Assembly: GCA_016210785.1 (NCBI GenBank)
Contig: JACQTN010000153.1
Location: 1 to 6,500, forward strand
DNA length: 6,500 nt
Direction: 5' to 3'
DNA from: Armatimonadota bacterium
GTDB taxonomy: Bacteria > Sysuimicrobiota > Sysuimicrobiia > Sysuimicrobiales > JACQTN01
This document shows positions 1 through 6,279 of the stretch, in pieces. Below the pieces are notes generated by a model that saw only the letters and a program-made list of their open reading frames with translations, searched no databases and was not told where the DNA came from. Position 1 is the stretch's first letter. Every line of letters begins with the position of its first letter. The position numbers and the translations under genes are program-made.

Positions 1-1118
1 ATGCCGTAGCATGCGGGTGCCGGGTCTGCTCCGGCGCTTTGCGGGCCGACCTTGAGGAGCCCCAGCCGGTCCATGTGCGCGATGCTCCCGCCGCCGGCGC
101 CGATCTCCAGCAGGTCCACCGACGGCAGCCGGACCGGGAGTCCGCTCCCCCGCTTGAACCGGTGCACGCGCGCCACTTCCTGCTCCCCCGTGTGGGACGG
201 CTGTCCGTTGTCCACCACGGAGATCTTGGCCGTGGTCCCCCCCATGTCGAAGCCGATGACGGCGGACTGTCCGGCGGCCCGCGCCAGGAACGCGGCTGCG
301 GCCGCCCCCGCTGCCGGCCCCGACTCGAGGAGACGGATGGGAAAGCGGACGGCGGTCTCTGGGAGTGCCGTTCCTCCACTGGAGAGCATGAGGTGGAGCG
401 GAGCCCGGCACCCCGCGGAACGCAGCCCCAGGTGCAGCCGCTCCAGGTAGTGCCTGACGAGAGGCTGGACATAGGCGTTGGCGACCACCGTGGACGTGCG
501 CTGAAACTCCCTGATCTCGGGGGCCACTTCGCTGGAGATGGAGACATGGACGTCGGGCAGGGTCGCCTCGATCACCGCCCTCGCGGCCTGCTCGTTGGCG
601 GGGTTCACATAGGCATGCAGGAAGCTGACCGCGATGGCCTGGACGCGCTCGCCTCCCAGATCACGCAGGATCCGCGCGACCTCGTCCCGATCAAGGGCTA
701 TCTGGAGGGTTCCGTCCCGCAGCGTCCGCTCGGAGACGTCGCGCCGCCACCGCCGCGGCACGAGCGGCTCGGGAAACGCCAGCCCCAGATCGTACGCGTC
801 GTACCGCTGCTCGGTCCGCAGCTCGAGCACGTCCCTGAAGCCGCGCGTGGTCAGGAGCGCGGTTCGCGCGCCCTTACGCTCGGTGATGGCGTTCACGGCC
901 AGGGTCGTCCCATGCACCACGCGGCCCACCTGGCCCACCTCGACTCCGGCGCCGTCGAGTAAGGCGCGCAAACCCACCAGACAGGCCTCCGAGGGGTCGT
1001 GCGGCGTGGTCAGGCACTTGTGGACGCCAGCCGGAAGACCGTCCGGGCTGAGCAGCACGAAGTCCGTAAACGTCCCGCCGATGTCAATCCCTACCGTGTA
1101 GCCTGCGTGTTCCGCCAT
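1..1118 (-). CDS. hyuA: Hydantoinase/oxoprolinase family A subunit, copy 1 (partial, C-terminus beyond left edge)
   Basis: ATP-binding subunit of a HyuA/HyuB-type enzyme; relatives use ATP to open hydantoins, 5-oxoproline or caprolactam, or to carboxylate ketones. The frame is open from the ATG at 1118-1116 to the window edge, giving 372 residues of an expected roughly 690. Visible motifs: DIGGTFTD (residues 12-19, phosphate loop), HGTT (69-72), ERKGARTALLTTRGFRD (80-96), FDMGGTTAK (290-298, second nucleotide-binding motif) and GAGGGS (340-345). It breaks off in the conserved SAGADPAPACYG segment. An in-frame TGA at 1127-1125 allows no start further upstream, and a modest GGTGAT ribosome site lies 5 nt before the ATG. 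It follows the GntR gene on the same strand after 139 bp with no obvious promoter of its own, so co-transcription is likely. It is a paralogue of the A subunit at 2241-4310; by eye they share most motif blocks, including 17 identical residues EVARVHRFKRGSGLPVR. Substrate unknown. Family assignment is secure; the symbol is generic. Confidence 0.93.
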   Translation of the reverse strand, partial: MAEHAGYTVGIDIGGTFTDFVLLSPDGLPAGVHKCLTTPHDPSEACLVGLRALLDGAGVEVGQVGRVVHGTTLAVNAITERKGARTALLTTRGFRDVLELRTEQRYDAYDLGLAFPEPLVPRRWRRDVSERTLRDGTLQIALDRDEVARILRDLGGERVQAIAVSFLHAYVNPANEQAARAVIEATLPDVHVSISSEVAPEIREFQRTSTVVANAYVQPLVRHYLERLHLGLRSAGCRAPLHLMLSSGGTALPETAVRFPIRLLESGPAAGAAAAAFLARAAGQSAVIGFDMGGTTAKISVVDNGQPSHTGEQEVARVHRFKRGSGLPVRLPSVDLLEIGAGGGSIAHMDRLGLLKVGPQSAGADPAPACYG

Positions 1119-1257
1119 CGCCGATCACCGCGCACAGACCCGGGCAGGGTCCGACGCGGCGAAGCCACCTCCTCCACAACTCAGGGTGCCCGGACGCGCC
1201 TCGGCAGCGTCCGGTCGTGGACCACCGACGTGCCCGCCGCTGTCCGCCATCATTGAT
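1119..1257. other. Intergenic gap between GntR gene and copy-1 hyuA
   Basis: This GC-rich 139-bp gap lies between two minus-strand genes. I see no convincing -35/-10 pair and no hairpin followed by a T run. On the minus strand a strong Shine-Dalgarno-like GGAGGAGGTGG lies at 1175-1165, but no start codon follows at a useful distance; the hyuA ATG is about 46 nt further on. The absence of a terminator supports read-through from the regulator gene into hyuA. Confidence 0.5.
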
Positions 1258-2091
1258 TCAACCGGCGGCGCGGTGCGGCGCCCCACCACGCGCGGGGTCC
1301 TCATCCGACAGGTCTTCCGACGATCCGACAATCCCGCTGAACACCATCGATGGCTCGGCTCTGGTGTGCCGGAGCGTAGCCGCGAGGACCACCTGGGCCG
1401 GATTGTAGAAGAGTTGGGAGTAGTCCACCGGCCGCCCGTCTTCTGTCACGCCCGTGTTCTCCACGAGGAGAACAGGGTTCCCTCGATCGATCTCCAGCGC
1501 CGCCGCCGCTTCGTCGTCGGCGCCCACTGCCGAGATCCGCTGACGCGCCAGCGCGATCGTCACACCGCCGCCCTCGATCAGGGTGTAGGCCGAGGTTCGC
1601 CGCAGGGCCTCGGTGGTGAGAAAGCGGCCGCACCAGGGCGCGAGGTAGATCACGGCAAACACCGCCGGTTGTTGGCCCACGAGGTGTCGCCGTGTGATTC
1701 TGATGACCGGCTCGGCCGCTGCCACCTGAAGTGGACCCGCCACCGCCGCGGGGGCCGCATACGCACGGTCCAACCGCAGGAGCTCTACGGAGGCCTTCAG
1801 CCCTTTTGCCTCCAGCATCTCGTGCAGGTTGCGGAGAAAGTCCAGCTCTTGCTCGATCCGGGGCGGGGCGACGAAGGTGCCTTTGCCCTGGCGCCGGACC
1901 AGCAGATTTTTCTCAACGAGTGCGCTGATGGCGGTGCGAACCGTGACCCGGCTGATGTTGTATGTCCGGGCCAGTTCTTCTTCGGTCGGCAGGCGGTCCC
2001 CGAGCTGAAGCTCACCCCGTTCAATGCGTTGTTGCAGGAGTTCCATGAGCTGCAAGTACAATGGCACCGGGCTCTCCCTCAGGAGCGCCAT
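1258..2091 (-). CDS. GntR-family transcriptional regulator, HutC/UTRA subfamily
   Basis: A 277-residue DNA-binding regulator. Residues about 8-74 form the GntR winged helix-turn-helix: it begins SPVPLYLQL, continues with LPTEEELARTYNISRVTVRTA (about 34-54) and ends with the wing GQGTFV-like GKGTFV (69-74). Residues about 95-240 match a UTRA small-molecule domain, with YLAPW (149-153), AYTLIE (168-173), ALEIDRGNPVLLVE (198-211) and the hallmark DGRPVDYSQLFY (218-229). A loose polar tail of some 37 residues follows. The frame stays open upstream to 2205, but the ATG at 2091 is preferred: GGGAGG sits 8 nt before it, the GntR fold starts a few residues in as is usual, and the longer start would lie over the promoter. 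It is divergent from hyuA copy 2 and upstream of hyuA copy 1, so it probably controls both, and itself, in response to a substrate or pathway intermediate. The ligand is unknown; HutC-type relatives bind urocanate, sugar phosphates or fatty acids. Confidence 0.93.
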   Translation of the reverse strand: MALLRESPVPLYLQLMELLQQRIERGELQLGDRLPTEEELARTYNISRVTVRTAISALVEKNLLVRRQGKGTFVAPPRIEQELDFLRNLHEMLEAKGLKASVELLRLDRAYAAPAAVAGPLQVAAAEPVIRITRRHLVGQQPAVFAVIYLAPWCGRFLTTEALRRTSAYTLIEGGGVTIALARQRISAVGADDEAAAALEIDRGNPVLLVENTGVTEDGRPVDYSQLFYNPAQVVLAATLRHTRAEPSMVFSGIVGSSEDLSDEDPARGGAPHRAAG

Positions 2092-2099
2092 GACCAGAA

Positions 2100-2105
2100 C
2101 CTCCC
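2100..2105 (-). promoter_or_regulatory. Ribosome binding site of the GntR gene
   Basis: GGGAGG on the minus strand lies 8 nt upstream of the ATG at 2091. It decides the start against the two upstream in-frame ATGs at 2145 and 2205, neither of which fits the family's usual N-terminus. Confidence 0.75.
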
Positions 2106-2154
2106 GTGTGGACGCCGGCCTCCAGCCGCAACCATTCCGCCCCATCCTCGCAAA

Positions 2155-2184
2155 TTGATTGCTCTGGTTGCGAATGATTATAAT
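2155..2184 (+). promoter_or_regulatory. Sigma70-type promoter for the hyuA-hyuB-AtuA-like operon
   Basis: A -35-like TTGATT (2155-2160) is followed after 18 bp by a perfect TATAAT (2179-2184). This lies in the most AT-rich stretch of an otherwise GC-rich window. Transcription would start near 2191, leaving a leader of about 50 nt before the GTG at 2241. The spacing and match are read directly; activity is inferred. Confidence 0.7.
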
Positions 2185-2205
2185 ACATGTTAGAATGTCA
2201 TGCAA
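2177..2205 (-). promoter_or_regulatory. Sigma70-type promoter for the GntR gene
   Basis: On the minus strand, TTGCAT (2205-2200) is followed after 17 bp by a perfect TATAAT (2182-2177). Transcription would start near 2170, giving a leader of about 80 nt to the ATG at 2091. Its -10 box overlaps the -10 box of the opposite promoter by four bases (shared core ATTATAAT, 2177-2184), so the two promoters should compete for RNA polymerase. Confidence 0.65.
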
Positions 2206-2216
2206 GGTATTAACAT
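2187..2216. promoter_or_regulatory. Inverted repeat, candidate operator of the GntR regulator
   Basis: The perfect 6-bp arms ATGTTA (2187-2192) and TAACAT (2211-2216) are separated by 18 bp. An alternative reading uses AATGT (2194-2198) and ACATT (2213-2217). The repeat begins just after the plus-strand -10, covers its expected start site, and spans the -35 of the minus-strand promoter. A bound protein would therefore block both. The classical HutC-type core (GT-N-TA-N-AC) is not present exactly; the nearest match is GTATTAAC at 2207-2214. Assignment to the neighbouring GntR protein is inference from position. Confidence 0.45.
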
Positions 2217-2220
2217 TTCA

Positions 2221-2234
2221 GCCCTTCGAGGGGC
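2221..2234 (+). promoter_or_regulatory. Ribosome binding site of hyuA copy 2, within a small hairpin
   Basis: GAGGGG (2228-2233) lies 7 nt before the GTG start at 2241 and supports that start. The same bases can pair with GCCC at 2221-2224 (GCCC, six-base loop TTCGAG, GGGC). The Shine-Dalgarno sequence may thus be partly hidden in the leader RNA. The stem is only 4 bp, so any regulatory effect is speculative. Confidence 0.5.
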
Positions 2235-2240
2235 CCTATA

Positions 2241-4310
2241 GTGCGAGCCGGGATTGACATCGGCGGGACGTTCACCGACCTTGTCTTGGTTGATGACCGG
2301 TCCGGGGGGCTGCTGATCGAAAAAGTCCTCTCCACCCCAGACGACTTGGCCAACGGTGTCATCGTGGGGCTCACCCGCCTTGTAGGCAGAGGCGGAGCCG
2401 CCGGCAAGGACCTCGAGACCTGCGTCCACGCCACCACCGTGATGACCAACGCGCTCATTGAGCGCAAGGGCGCCCGGGCCGGCTTGCTGACCTCTCGGGG
2501 GTTTCGCGATATCCTGGAGTTCGGCACTGAGCAGCGCTATGATATCTACGATCTCTCGCTCCGCTTCCCGGACCCGCTGGTGCCACGAGACCTCCGCAGA
2601 GAGATCACCGAGCGCACCCTCGCCGACGGTCTCGTCTTGGGCGCACCCGAGCGTGAAGAGATTGCTCGCGTGGTGGCCGACCTCGCGACTGCCGGGGTGG
2701 AAAGTCTCGCGGTGTCGCTCCTCCATGCGTATCGGAACCCGGCGCATGAACAGAGCGTGGGAGCGATCCTCAAGACCATCGCGCCGGGGGTTCCCTATTC
2801 GCTGTCTTCCGAGGTCGCACCGGTGGTAGGCGAGTTCGAACGGACATCGACGACCGTGGCCAACGCGTATCTCCAGCCCCTCGCCCGGTCATACCTCTCG
2901 AAGATGGCGACTCGGATCACTGAGCTCGGGTATCCGGGGGATCTGCTCATCATGGTCTCGTCGGGGGGTCTGGCGGCCGTCGACACCGCGGAGAAGAATC
3001 CGGTCCGGATGCTCGAGTCAGGTCCCGCAGCGGGCGCCCTGGCGGCCGCATTCCATGCGGCCCGCCTGAAGCTGGACCGGGTGCTGGGCTTCGATATGGG
3101 CGGCACGACGGCCAAGCTCTCGGTGATCGAGGACGGCCAGCCCCGGCTGACCGCGGAGATCGAGGTGGCCCGCGTGCACCGGTTCAAGCGCGGCAGCGGC
3201 CTTCCGGTGCGTATCCCCGTCCTCGACCTTATGGAGATCGGGACGGGAGGCGGTAGCCTGGCGGCGGCCAACGACCTTGGTCTGCTCCAGGTGGGTCCGG
3301 AGAGCGCGGGCGCCCATCCCGGACCGGCCTGCTACGGGCGCGGCGGAACCCGCCCCACGGTCACCGATGCTGATGTCGTACTCGGCTACATCGATCCGGG
3401 ACACTTCCTGGGTGGCGAGATGCCGCTGGACCTCAGCGCTGCGGAGACGGCGATCCGGACCCATGCCGCCGCTCCTCTCGGCCTCTCAGTGGAGGCCGCG
3501 GCCCTGGGTATCTACGAGCTCGTGTGCGAGACCATGGCCAACGCCACGCGTGTGTACCTGGCGGAAACCGGCGGGGACCCTCGCCGCGCTCCACTGCTCG
3601 CCTTCGGGGGAGCGGGACCCGTGCATGCCAGGCGCGTGGCCGAAAAGCTCGGCATTCAGGAGGTCATCGTCCCCATCGCGCCCGGGGTCACCTCGGCCAT
3701 CGGGCTGCTGGTGGCGCCCCTGGCCTTCGACATGGCGCATTCGCACATGGGGCTCCTCGACGAACTGGATTGGGGAACTGTCAACGCGCGGCTGGCCGAG
3801 ATGGAGGCGCGAGGGCGGGATCTCCTGGCCCGCGCCGGCGTCCAAGGGGAGCACATCTCTGTCATCCGGACCGCGGACATGCGCTATGCCGGCCAGGAGT
3901 TCGAGATCACCGTCGAGATCCCACCCGGCGAGCTCTCGGCCGCGCGCCAGACTGAAGTCGCGGCGAGGTTCGAGGCGACGTACCGCGCGAAGTACCACTG
4001 GACGAATCCGCATGCGTCCATCGAGGCCCTGCACTGGGGCGTCCGGGTGCTCGCGCCGGCACCGGCTATCTCGCTTGTCCCGTCGCTCCCCGCGCCGTCA
4101 GCGCCCGCGCCGAAGGGCTTCCGGGCGGTGCGCTTCGTGGGTGATGAGCTGGTGCCGAGGTGTCCGGTCTATGCGCGGCACACCCTCTCGCCCGACGTTG
4201 AGCTCAGAGGCCCGGCCATCGTGGAGGAGCGCGAATCGACCATCGTCGCCGGCCCTCGCGACCGCCTGACCGTCGACATGCTGGGAAACGTCCACATCCT
4301 CGTTGGCTGA
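2241..4310 (+). CDS. hyuA: Hydantoinase/oxoprolinase family A subunit, copy 2 (complete)
   Basis: Complete 689-residue ATP-binding subunit, of normal family length, expected to work in the cytoplasm with the B subunit encoded downstream. The N-terminal domain (about 2-180) has DIGGTFTD (6-13), ERKGARAGLLTSRGFRD (74-90) and TEQRYDIYDL (96-105). The central domain (about 200-490) has LESGPAAGA (258-266), FDMGGTTAK (284-292), GTGGGS (334-339), HPGPACYGRGG (359-369) and AFGGAGPVHA (454-463). The C-terminal domain (about 500-685) has MRYAGQEFE (547-555) and GPAIVEE (657-663) followed by the usual STIVAGP. The GTG start is favoured by its ribosome site, by the immediate onset of the family fold and by an in-frame TAA at 2211. 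Deviations: HATT at 63-66 replaces the common HGTT seen in copy 1, and KYHWTNPHAS (584-593) stands where many relatives read RYGY. The gene heads an operon under the 2155-2184 promoter. Substrate unresolved: hydantoin, oxoproline, lactam or ketone chemistry are all possible. Confidence 0.95.
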   Translation: MRAGIDIGGTFTDLVLVDDRSGGLLIEKVLSTPDDLANGVIVGLTRLVGRGGAAGKDLETCVHATTVMTNALIERKGARAGLLTSRGFRDILEFGTEQRYDIYDLSLRFPDPLVPRDLRREITERTLADGLVLGAPEREEIARVVADLATAGVESLAVSLLHAYRNPAHEQSVGAILKTIAPGVPYSLSSEVAPVVGEFERTSTTVANAYLQPLARSYLSKMATRITELGYPGDLLIMVSSGGLAAVDTAEKNPVRMLESGPAAGALAAAFHAARLKLDRVLGFDMGGTTAKLSVIEDGQPRLTAEIEVARVHRFKRGSGLPVRIPVLDLMEIGTGGGSLAAANDLGLLQVGPESAGAHPGPACYGRGGTRPTVTDADVVLGYIDPGHFLGGEMPLDLSAAETAIRTHAAAPLGLSVEAAALGIYELVCETMANATRVYLAETGGDPRRAPLLAFGGAGPVHARRVAEKLGIQEVIVPIAPGVTSAIGLLVAPLAFDMAHSHMGLLDELDWGTVNARLAEMEARGRDLLARAGVQGEHISVIRTADMRYAGQEFEITVEIPPGELSAARQTEVAARFEATYRAKYHWTNPHASIEALHWGVRVLAPAPAISLVPSLPAPSAPAPKGFRAVRFVGDELVPRCPVYARHTLSPDVELRGPAIVEERESTIVAGPRDRLTVDMLGNVHILVG

Positions 4311-4321
4311 CCTGTAAGGTT

Positions 4322-4350
4322 GGGTGGAGTGTCTTTACGCCACTTCACCC
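4322..4350 (+). repeat. RNA hairpin 1 after hyuA copy 2
   Basis: GGGTGGAGTG (4322-4331) pairs with CACTTCACCC (4341-4350), giving 10 bp including one G-U pair, around a 9-nt loop. It starts 11 nt after the hyuA stop codon. No T run follows, so it is not a textbook intrinsic terminator. It could protect the upstream mRNA end or act in partial termination. Confidence 0.5.
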
Positions 4351-4366
4351 TTCACTCTGTGTCCGA

Positions 4367-4391
4367 CGGGGGAGGTCCTTTCCCTCCCCCG
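4367..4391 (+). repeat. RNA hairpin 2, GC-rich perfect stem
   Basis: CGGGGGAGG (4367-4375) and CCTCCCCCG (4383-4391) form a perfect 9-bp stem with the 7-nt loop TCCTTTC. It is very stable but is followed by GCCGGCACG rather than T residues. It may be a pause site, a processing barrier or an atypical terminator that sets the A:B subunit ratio. Confidence 0.55.
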
Positions 4392-4493
4392 GCCGGCACG
4401 TTCGACTCTGTGCTAGGTGTTCTGTTCTACCGCGCTCACCAAATCCGCGGCGCACCCGCGACCGTGGGGGTTCCGGGAACACAGACGATGCTC

Positions 4494-4513
4494 GGACCCG
4501 GCCAAGCCGGTCC
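4494..4513 (+). repeat. RNA hairpin 3 upstream of hyuB
   Basis: GGACCCGGC (4494-4502) and GCCGGTCC (4506-4513) pair over 8 bp with one bulged C and a CAA loop, ending 56 nt before the hyuB ATG. It could form by chance in such GC-rich DNA, hence the low confidence. Confidence 0.3.
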
Positions 4514-4558
4514 TGCGCATGAACGGAATAGGCATTTCCGAGACAGGCTGCTCATACC

Positions 4559-4565
4559 GGAGAGG
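4559..4565 (+). promoter_or_regulatory. Ribosome binding site of hyuB
   Basis: GGAGAGG ends 4 nt before the ATG at 4570; the GGAG part is 7 nt away. It selects this ATG over the upstream in-frame GTG at 4417 and ATG at 4519, neither of which has a comparable site. Confidence 0.75.
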
Positions 4566-4569
4566 TGCC

Positions 4570-6279
4570 ATGAGCACGACGACCACGATGTTCGACGCTG
4601 TCACCGTCCAGGTGCTCTGGAACCGGCTCACGTCGGTGGCCGACGAGATGGCGGTGACGCTGCAGCGGACGTCCTTCTCCACAGTGGTGGCCGGGGCGAA
4701 TGACTTCGGCTGTGAGATCCTCGACGGCGAGGGCAACGCCCTGGTCCACGCGACCCGGAGCATGCCGGCGTTCAACGCGGCGATGTCGACCGCCGTGAAG
4801 GGCGTCTTGAAGGCGTTTCCCCGGGAAACCATCCGCCCGGGTGACGTGTTCGTCACCAACGATCCGTGGCTGTGCGCCGGCCACCTGGGCGACATCATGG
4901 TCGCCACGCCGATCTTCTCGGCGGGCGAGGTGACCGGCTTCGCCGTGAGCATGGCCCACACCTCGGACATCGGCGGCACGCTGAACGCCACCGGCAGCCG
5001 CGAGGTCTTCGAGGAGGGACTGCGGATTCCGCTGTGCCGGCTCTTCACTGAAGGACGCCTCGACGAGACCGTCGTGGCCTTCATCGGGGCGAACGTGCGG
5101 ACCCCGGACATGGTGATCGGCGATGTCTACGCGCAGCTGGGCGCCAATGAACTGGCGGTCCGGGGTGTCGGACGCCTCATGGAGGAGTATGGACTCGAGG
5201 ACCTCACTCCTCTGGCCCGGACGATTCAGGGACATGCGGAGCGGCGGATGCGCGGGGCCATCGCCACGGTGCCCGATGGCGAGTATGCCTGCGACCTCAT
5301 GACCGAGGGCCTGCAGACGCCGGTGCGCCTGCGGGTCCGCGTCACCGTCGCCGGGGACACCATGACGGTGGATTATGCCGGGACCGATCCCCAATACCGG
5401 GATGGCGCCATCAACGTGGTGTACAACATGACCTACGCCAGCACGGTCTACGTGCTGGCCTGCCTCTTGACTCCTGACATCCCCAACAACCACGGGTCCA
5501 CCCGCCCGATCGCCGTGACCGCGCCGGAGGGGTGCATTCTCAACGCGCAGTTCCCTGCCGCGGTGGACGTGCGCACCCGCGTGTCCAACTTCCTGCACGC
5601 CCTGCTGTGCGGGGCTCTGGCCGACGTGCTCCCGGACCGCGTCCACGCCGACTGCGGCATCCGCACGGCCATGGTCGCCAACGGGGTCGACACGCGCGCC
5701 GGCCGCCGGTTCAACGCCTGGATTTTCTGCGGAGGCGGCATGGGCGCGACTGGCCACGGGGATGGACCCTCCTGCCGGCTGTTCCCCACCTCGGCCTCCA
5801 ACGTGCCGGTGGAGATCGTGGAGAACCGGTCTCCCCTCGTGATCGAGAGTAAGGAACTCATCGCCGACTCCGGCGGCGCCGGCACGCACCGCGGAGGACT
5901 GGGGCAGCGCATCGCCCTCCGGCTCCACCCCCACCAGCGGGAGGCCATCGTGCTGACCCTCTGGCCCGACATGCTGCGCTATCCGCCCCGCGGGTTGAAG
6001 GGAGGACGGCCGGGGAAGGGTTCCCGCGCCGCGTTCAATGGCCACCCGCTGCGCCGGCTGTCGCCAGCCATGATCCGCGGCTCCCTGGACATTGCGCCCG
6101 ATGATCATCTCCTGTTGGAGATCCCGGGAGGGGGCGGGTTCGGCCCGCCGAAGGGTCGCGACCCGGCCGCGGCGGCGCGGGACGTGACCTTGGGGTACGT
6201 CACCCCGCCGCACGCCGCGCGGGTCTATGGCCGGCGCAACCGCACTACACCACAGCGGAGGAAAGGTGACCATGAGTGA
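4570..6279 (+). CDS. hyuB: Hydantoinase/oxoprolinase family B subunit (complete)
   Basis: Complete 569-residue partner of the A subunit, related to HyuB, the C-terminal half of 5-oxoprolinase, CapB and the acetone carboxylase alpha subunit. It begins, as the family does, with FDAVTVQVLWNRLTSVADEM (8-27). Key blocks: FVTNDPW (94-100), GHLGD (104-108), AHTSDIGG (129-136), DYAGTDPQ (268-275), GGGMGATGHGDGPS (388-401), VEIVENRSPL (414-423), DSGGAGTHRGGLG (433-445) and the closing GGGGFGPP (520-527). His105, Asp108 and His130 have the same relative spacing (+3, +25) as the manganese ligands reported, as I recall, for the acetone carboxylase alpha subunit (His150, Asp153, His175). This suggests an intact metal site. 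The gene lies 259 bp after hyuA copy 2 on the same strand and overlaps the next gene by 8 bp, which points to translational coupling. The tail after 530 is short and basic. Family certain; substrate not determinable. Confidence 0.95.
   Translation: MSTTTTMFDAVTVQVLWNRLTSVADEMAVTLQRTSFSTVVAGANDFGCEILDGEGNALVHATRSMPAFNAAMSTAVKGVLKAFPRETIRPGDVFVTNDPWLCAGHLGDIMVATPIFSAGEVTGFAVSMAHTSDIGGTLNATGSREVFEEGLRIPLCRLFTEGRLDETVVAFIGANVRTPDMVIGDVYAQLGANELAVRGVGRLMEEYGLEDLTPLARTIQGHAERRMRGAIATVPDGEYACDLMTEGLQTPVRLRVRVTVAGDTMTVDYAGTDPQYRDGAINVVYNMTYASTVYVLACLLTPDIPNNHGSTRPIAVTAPEGCILNAQFPAAVDVRTRVSNFLHALLCGALADVLPDRVHADCGIRTAMVANGVDTRAGRRFNAWIFCGGGMGATGHGDGPSCRLFPTSASNVPVEIVENRSPLVIESKELIADSGGAGTHRGGLGQRIALRLHPHQREAIVLTLWPDMLRYPPRGLKGGRPGKGSRAAFNGHPLRRLSPAMIRGSLDIAPDDHLLLEIPGGGGFGPPKGRDPAAAARDVTLGYVTPPHAARVYGRRNRTTPQRRKGDHE
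6257..6261 (+). promoter_or_regulatory. Ribosome binding site of the AtuA-like gene, inside hyuB
   Basis: GGAGG at 6257-6261 lies 10 nt before the ATG at 6272, within the last codons of hyuB. A second purine stretch, AAAGG, lies closer. It supports the ATG at 6272 as the start and hence the 8-bp overlap. Confidence 0.65.

Larger units (their letters stand above)
4311..4569 (+). other. Long spacer between the A- and B-subunit genes
   Basis: A gap of 259 bp is long for two subunits of one enzyme. I see no credible gene in it: the hyuB frame is open back to a GTG at 4417, but those residues do not look like the family. There is no clear sigma70 promoter. It holds three potential RNA hairpins, listed separately. 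Confidence 0.5.

Noticed and set aside
39..1256. Several plus-strand open frames (for example 39-962 and 634-1101)
   Set aside because: They lie antisense to the minus-strand hyuA copy 1, are rich in Arg/Pro/Gly, and show no family motifs; high-GC coding DNA commonly leaves such open shadows.
1125..1331. Minus-strand 68-residue open frame between the GntR gene and hyuA
   Set aside because: Its first part overlaps the end of the GntR gene in another frame, its composition is arbitrary, and it lacks any recognisable motif. The orphan GGAGGAGGTGG at 1175-1165 lies inside it but does not precede its start.
2092..2205. N-terminal extension of the GntR protein from ATGs at 2205 or 2145
   Set aside because: The 2205 start would overlap both promoters and the candidate operator; the added residues are not part of a GntR fold, and a good ribosome site precedes 2091.
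4367..4391. Intrinsic transcription terminator at the end of hyuA copy 2
   Set aside because: The stem is strong, but no T tract follows and the next gene is the expected partner subunit, so I list it only as a hairpin.
4417..4569. N-terminal extension of hyuB from a GTG at 4417 or an ATG at 4519
   Set aside because: The extra residues do not resemble the family N-terminus, would span the hairpin region, and lack a ribosome site; the ATG at 4570 has GGAGAGG just before it.
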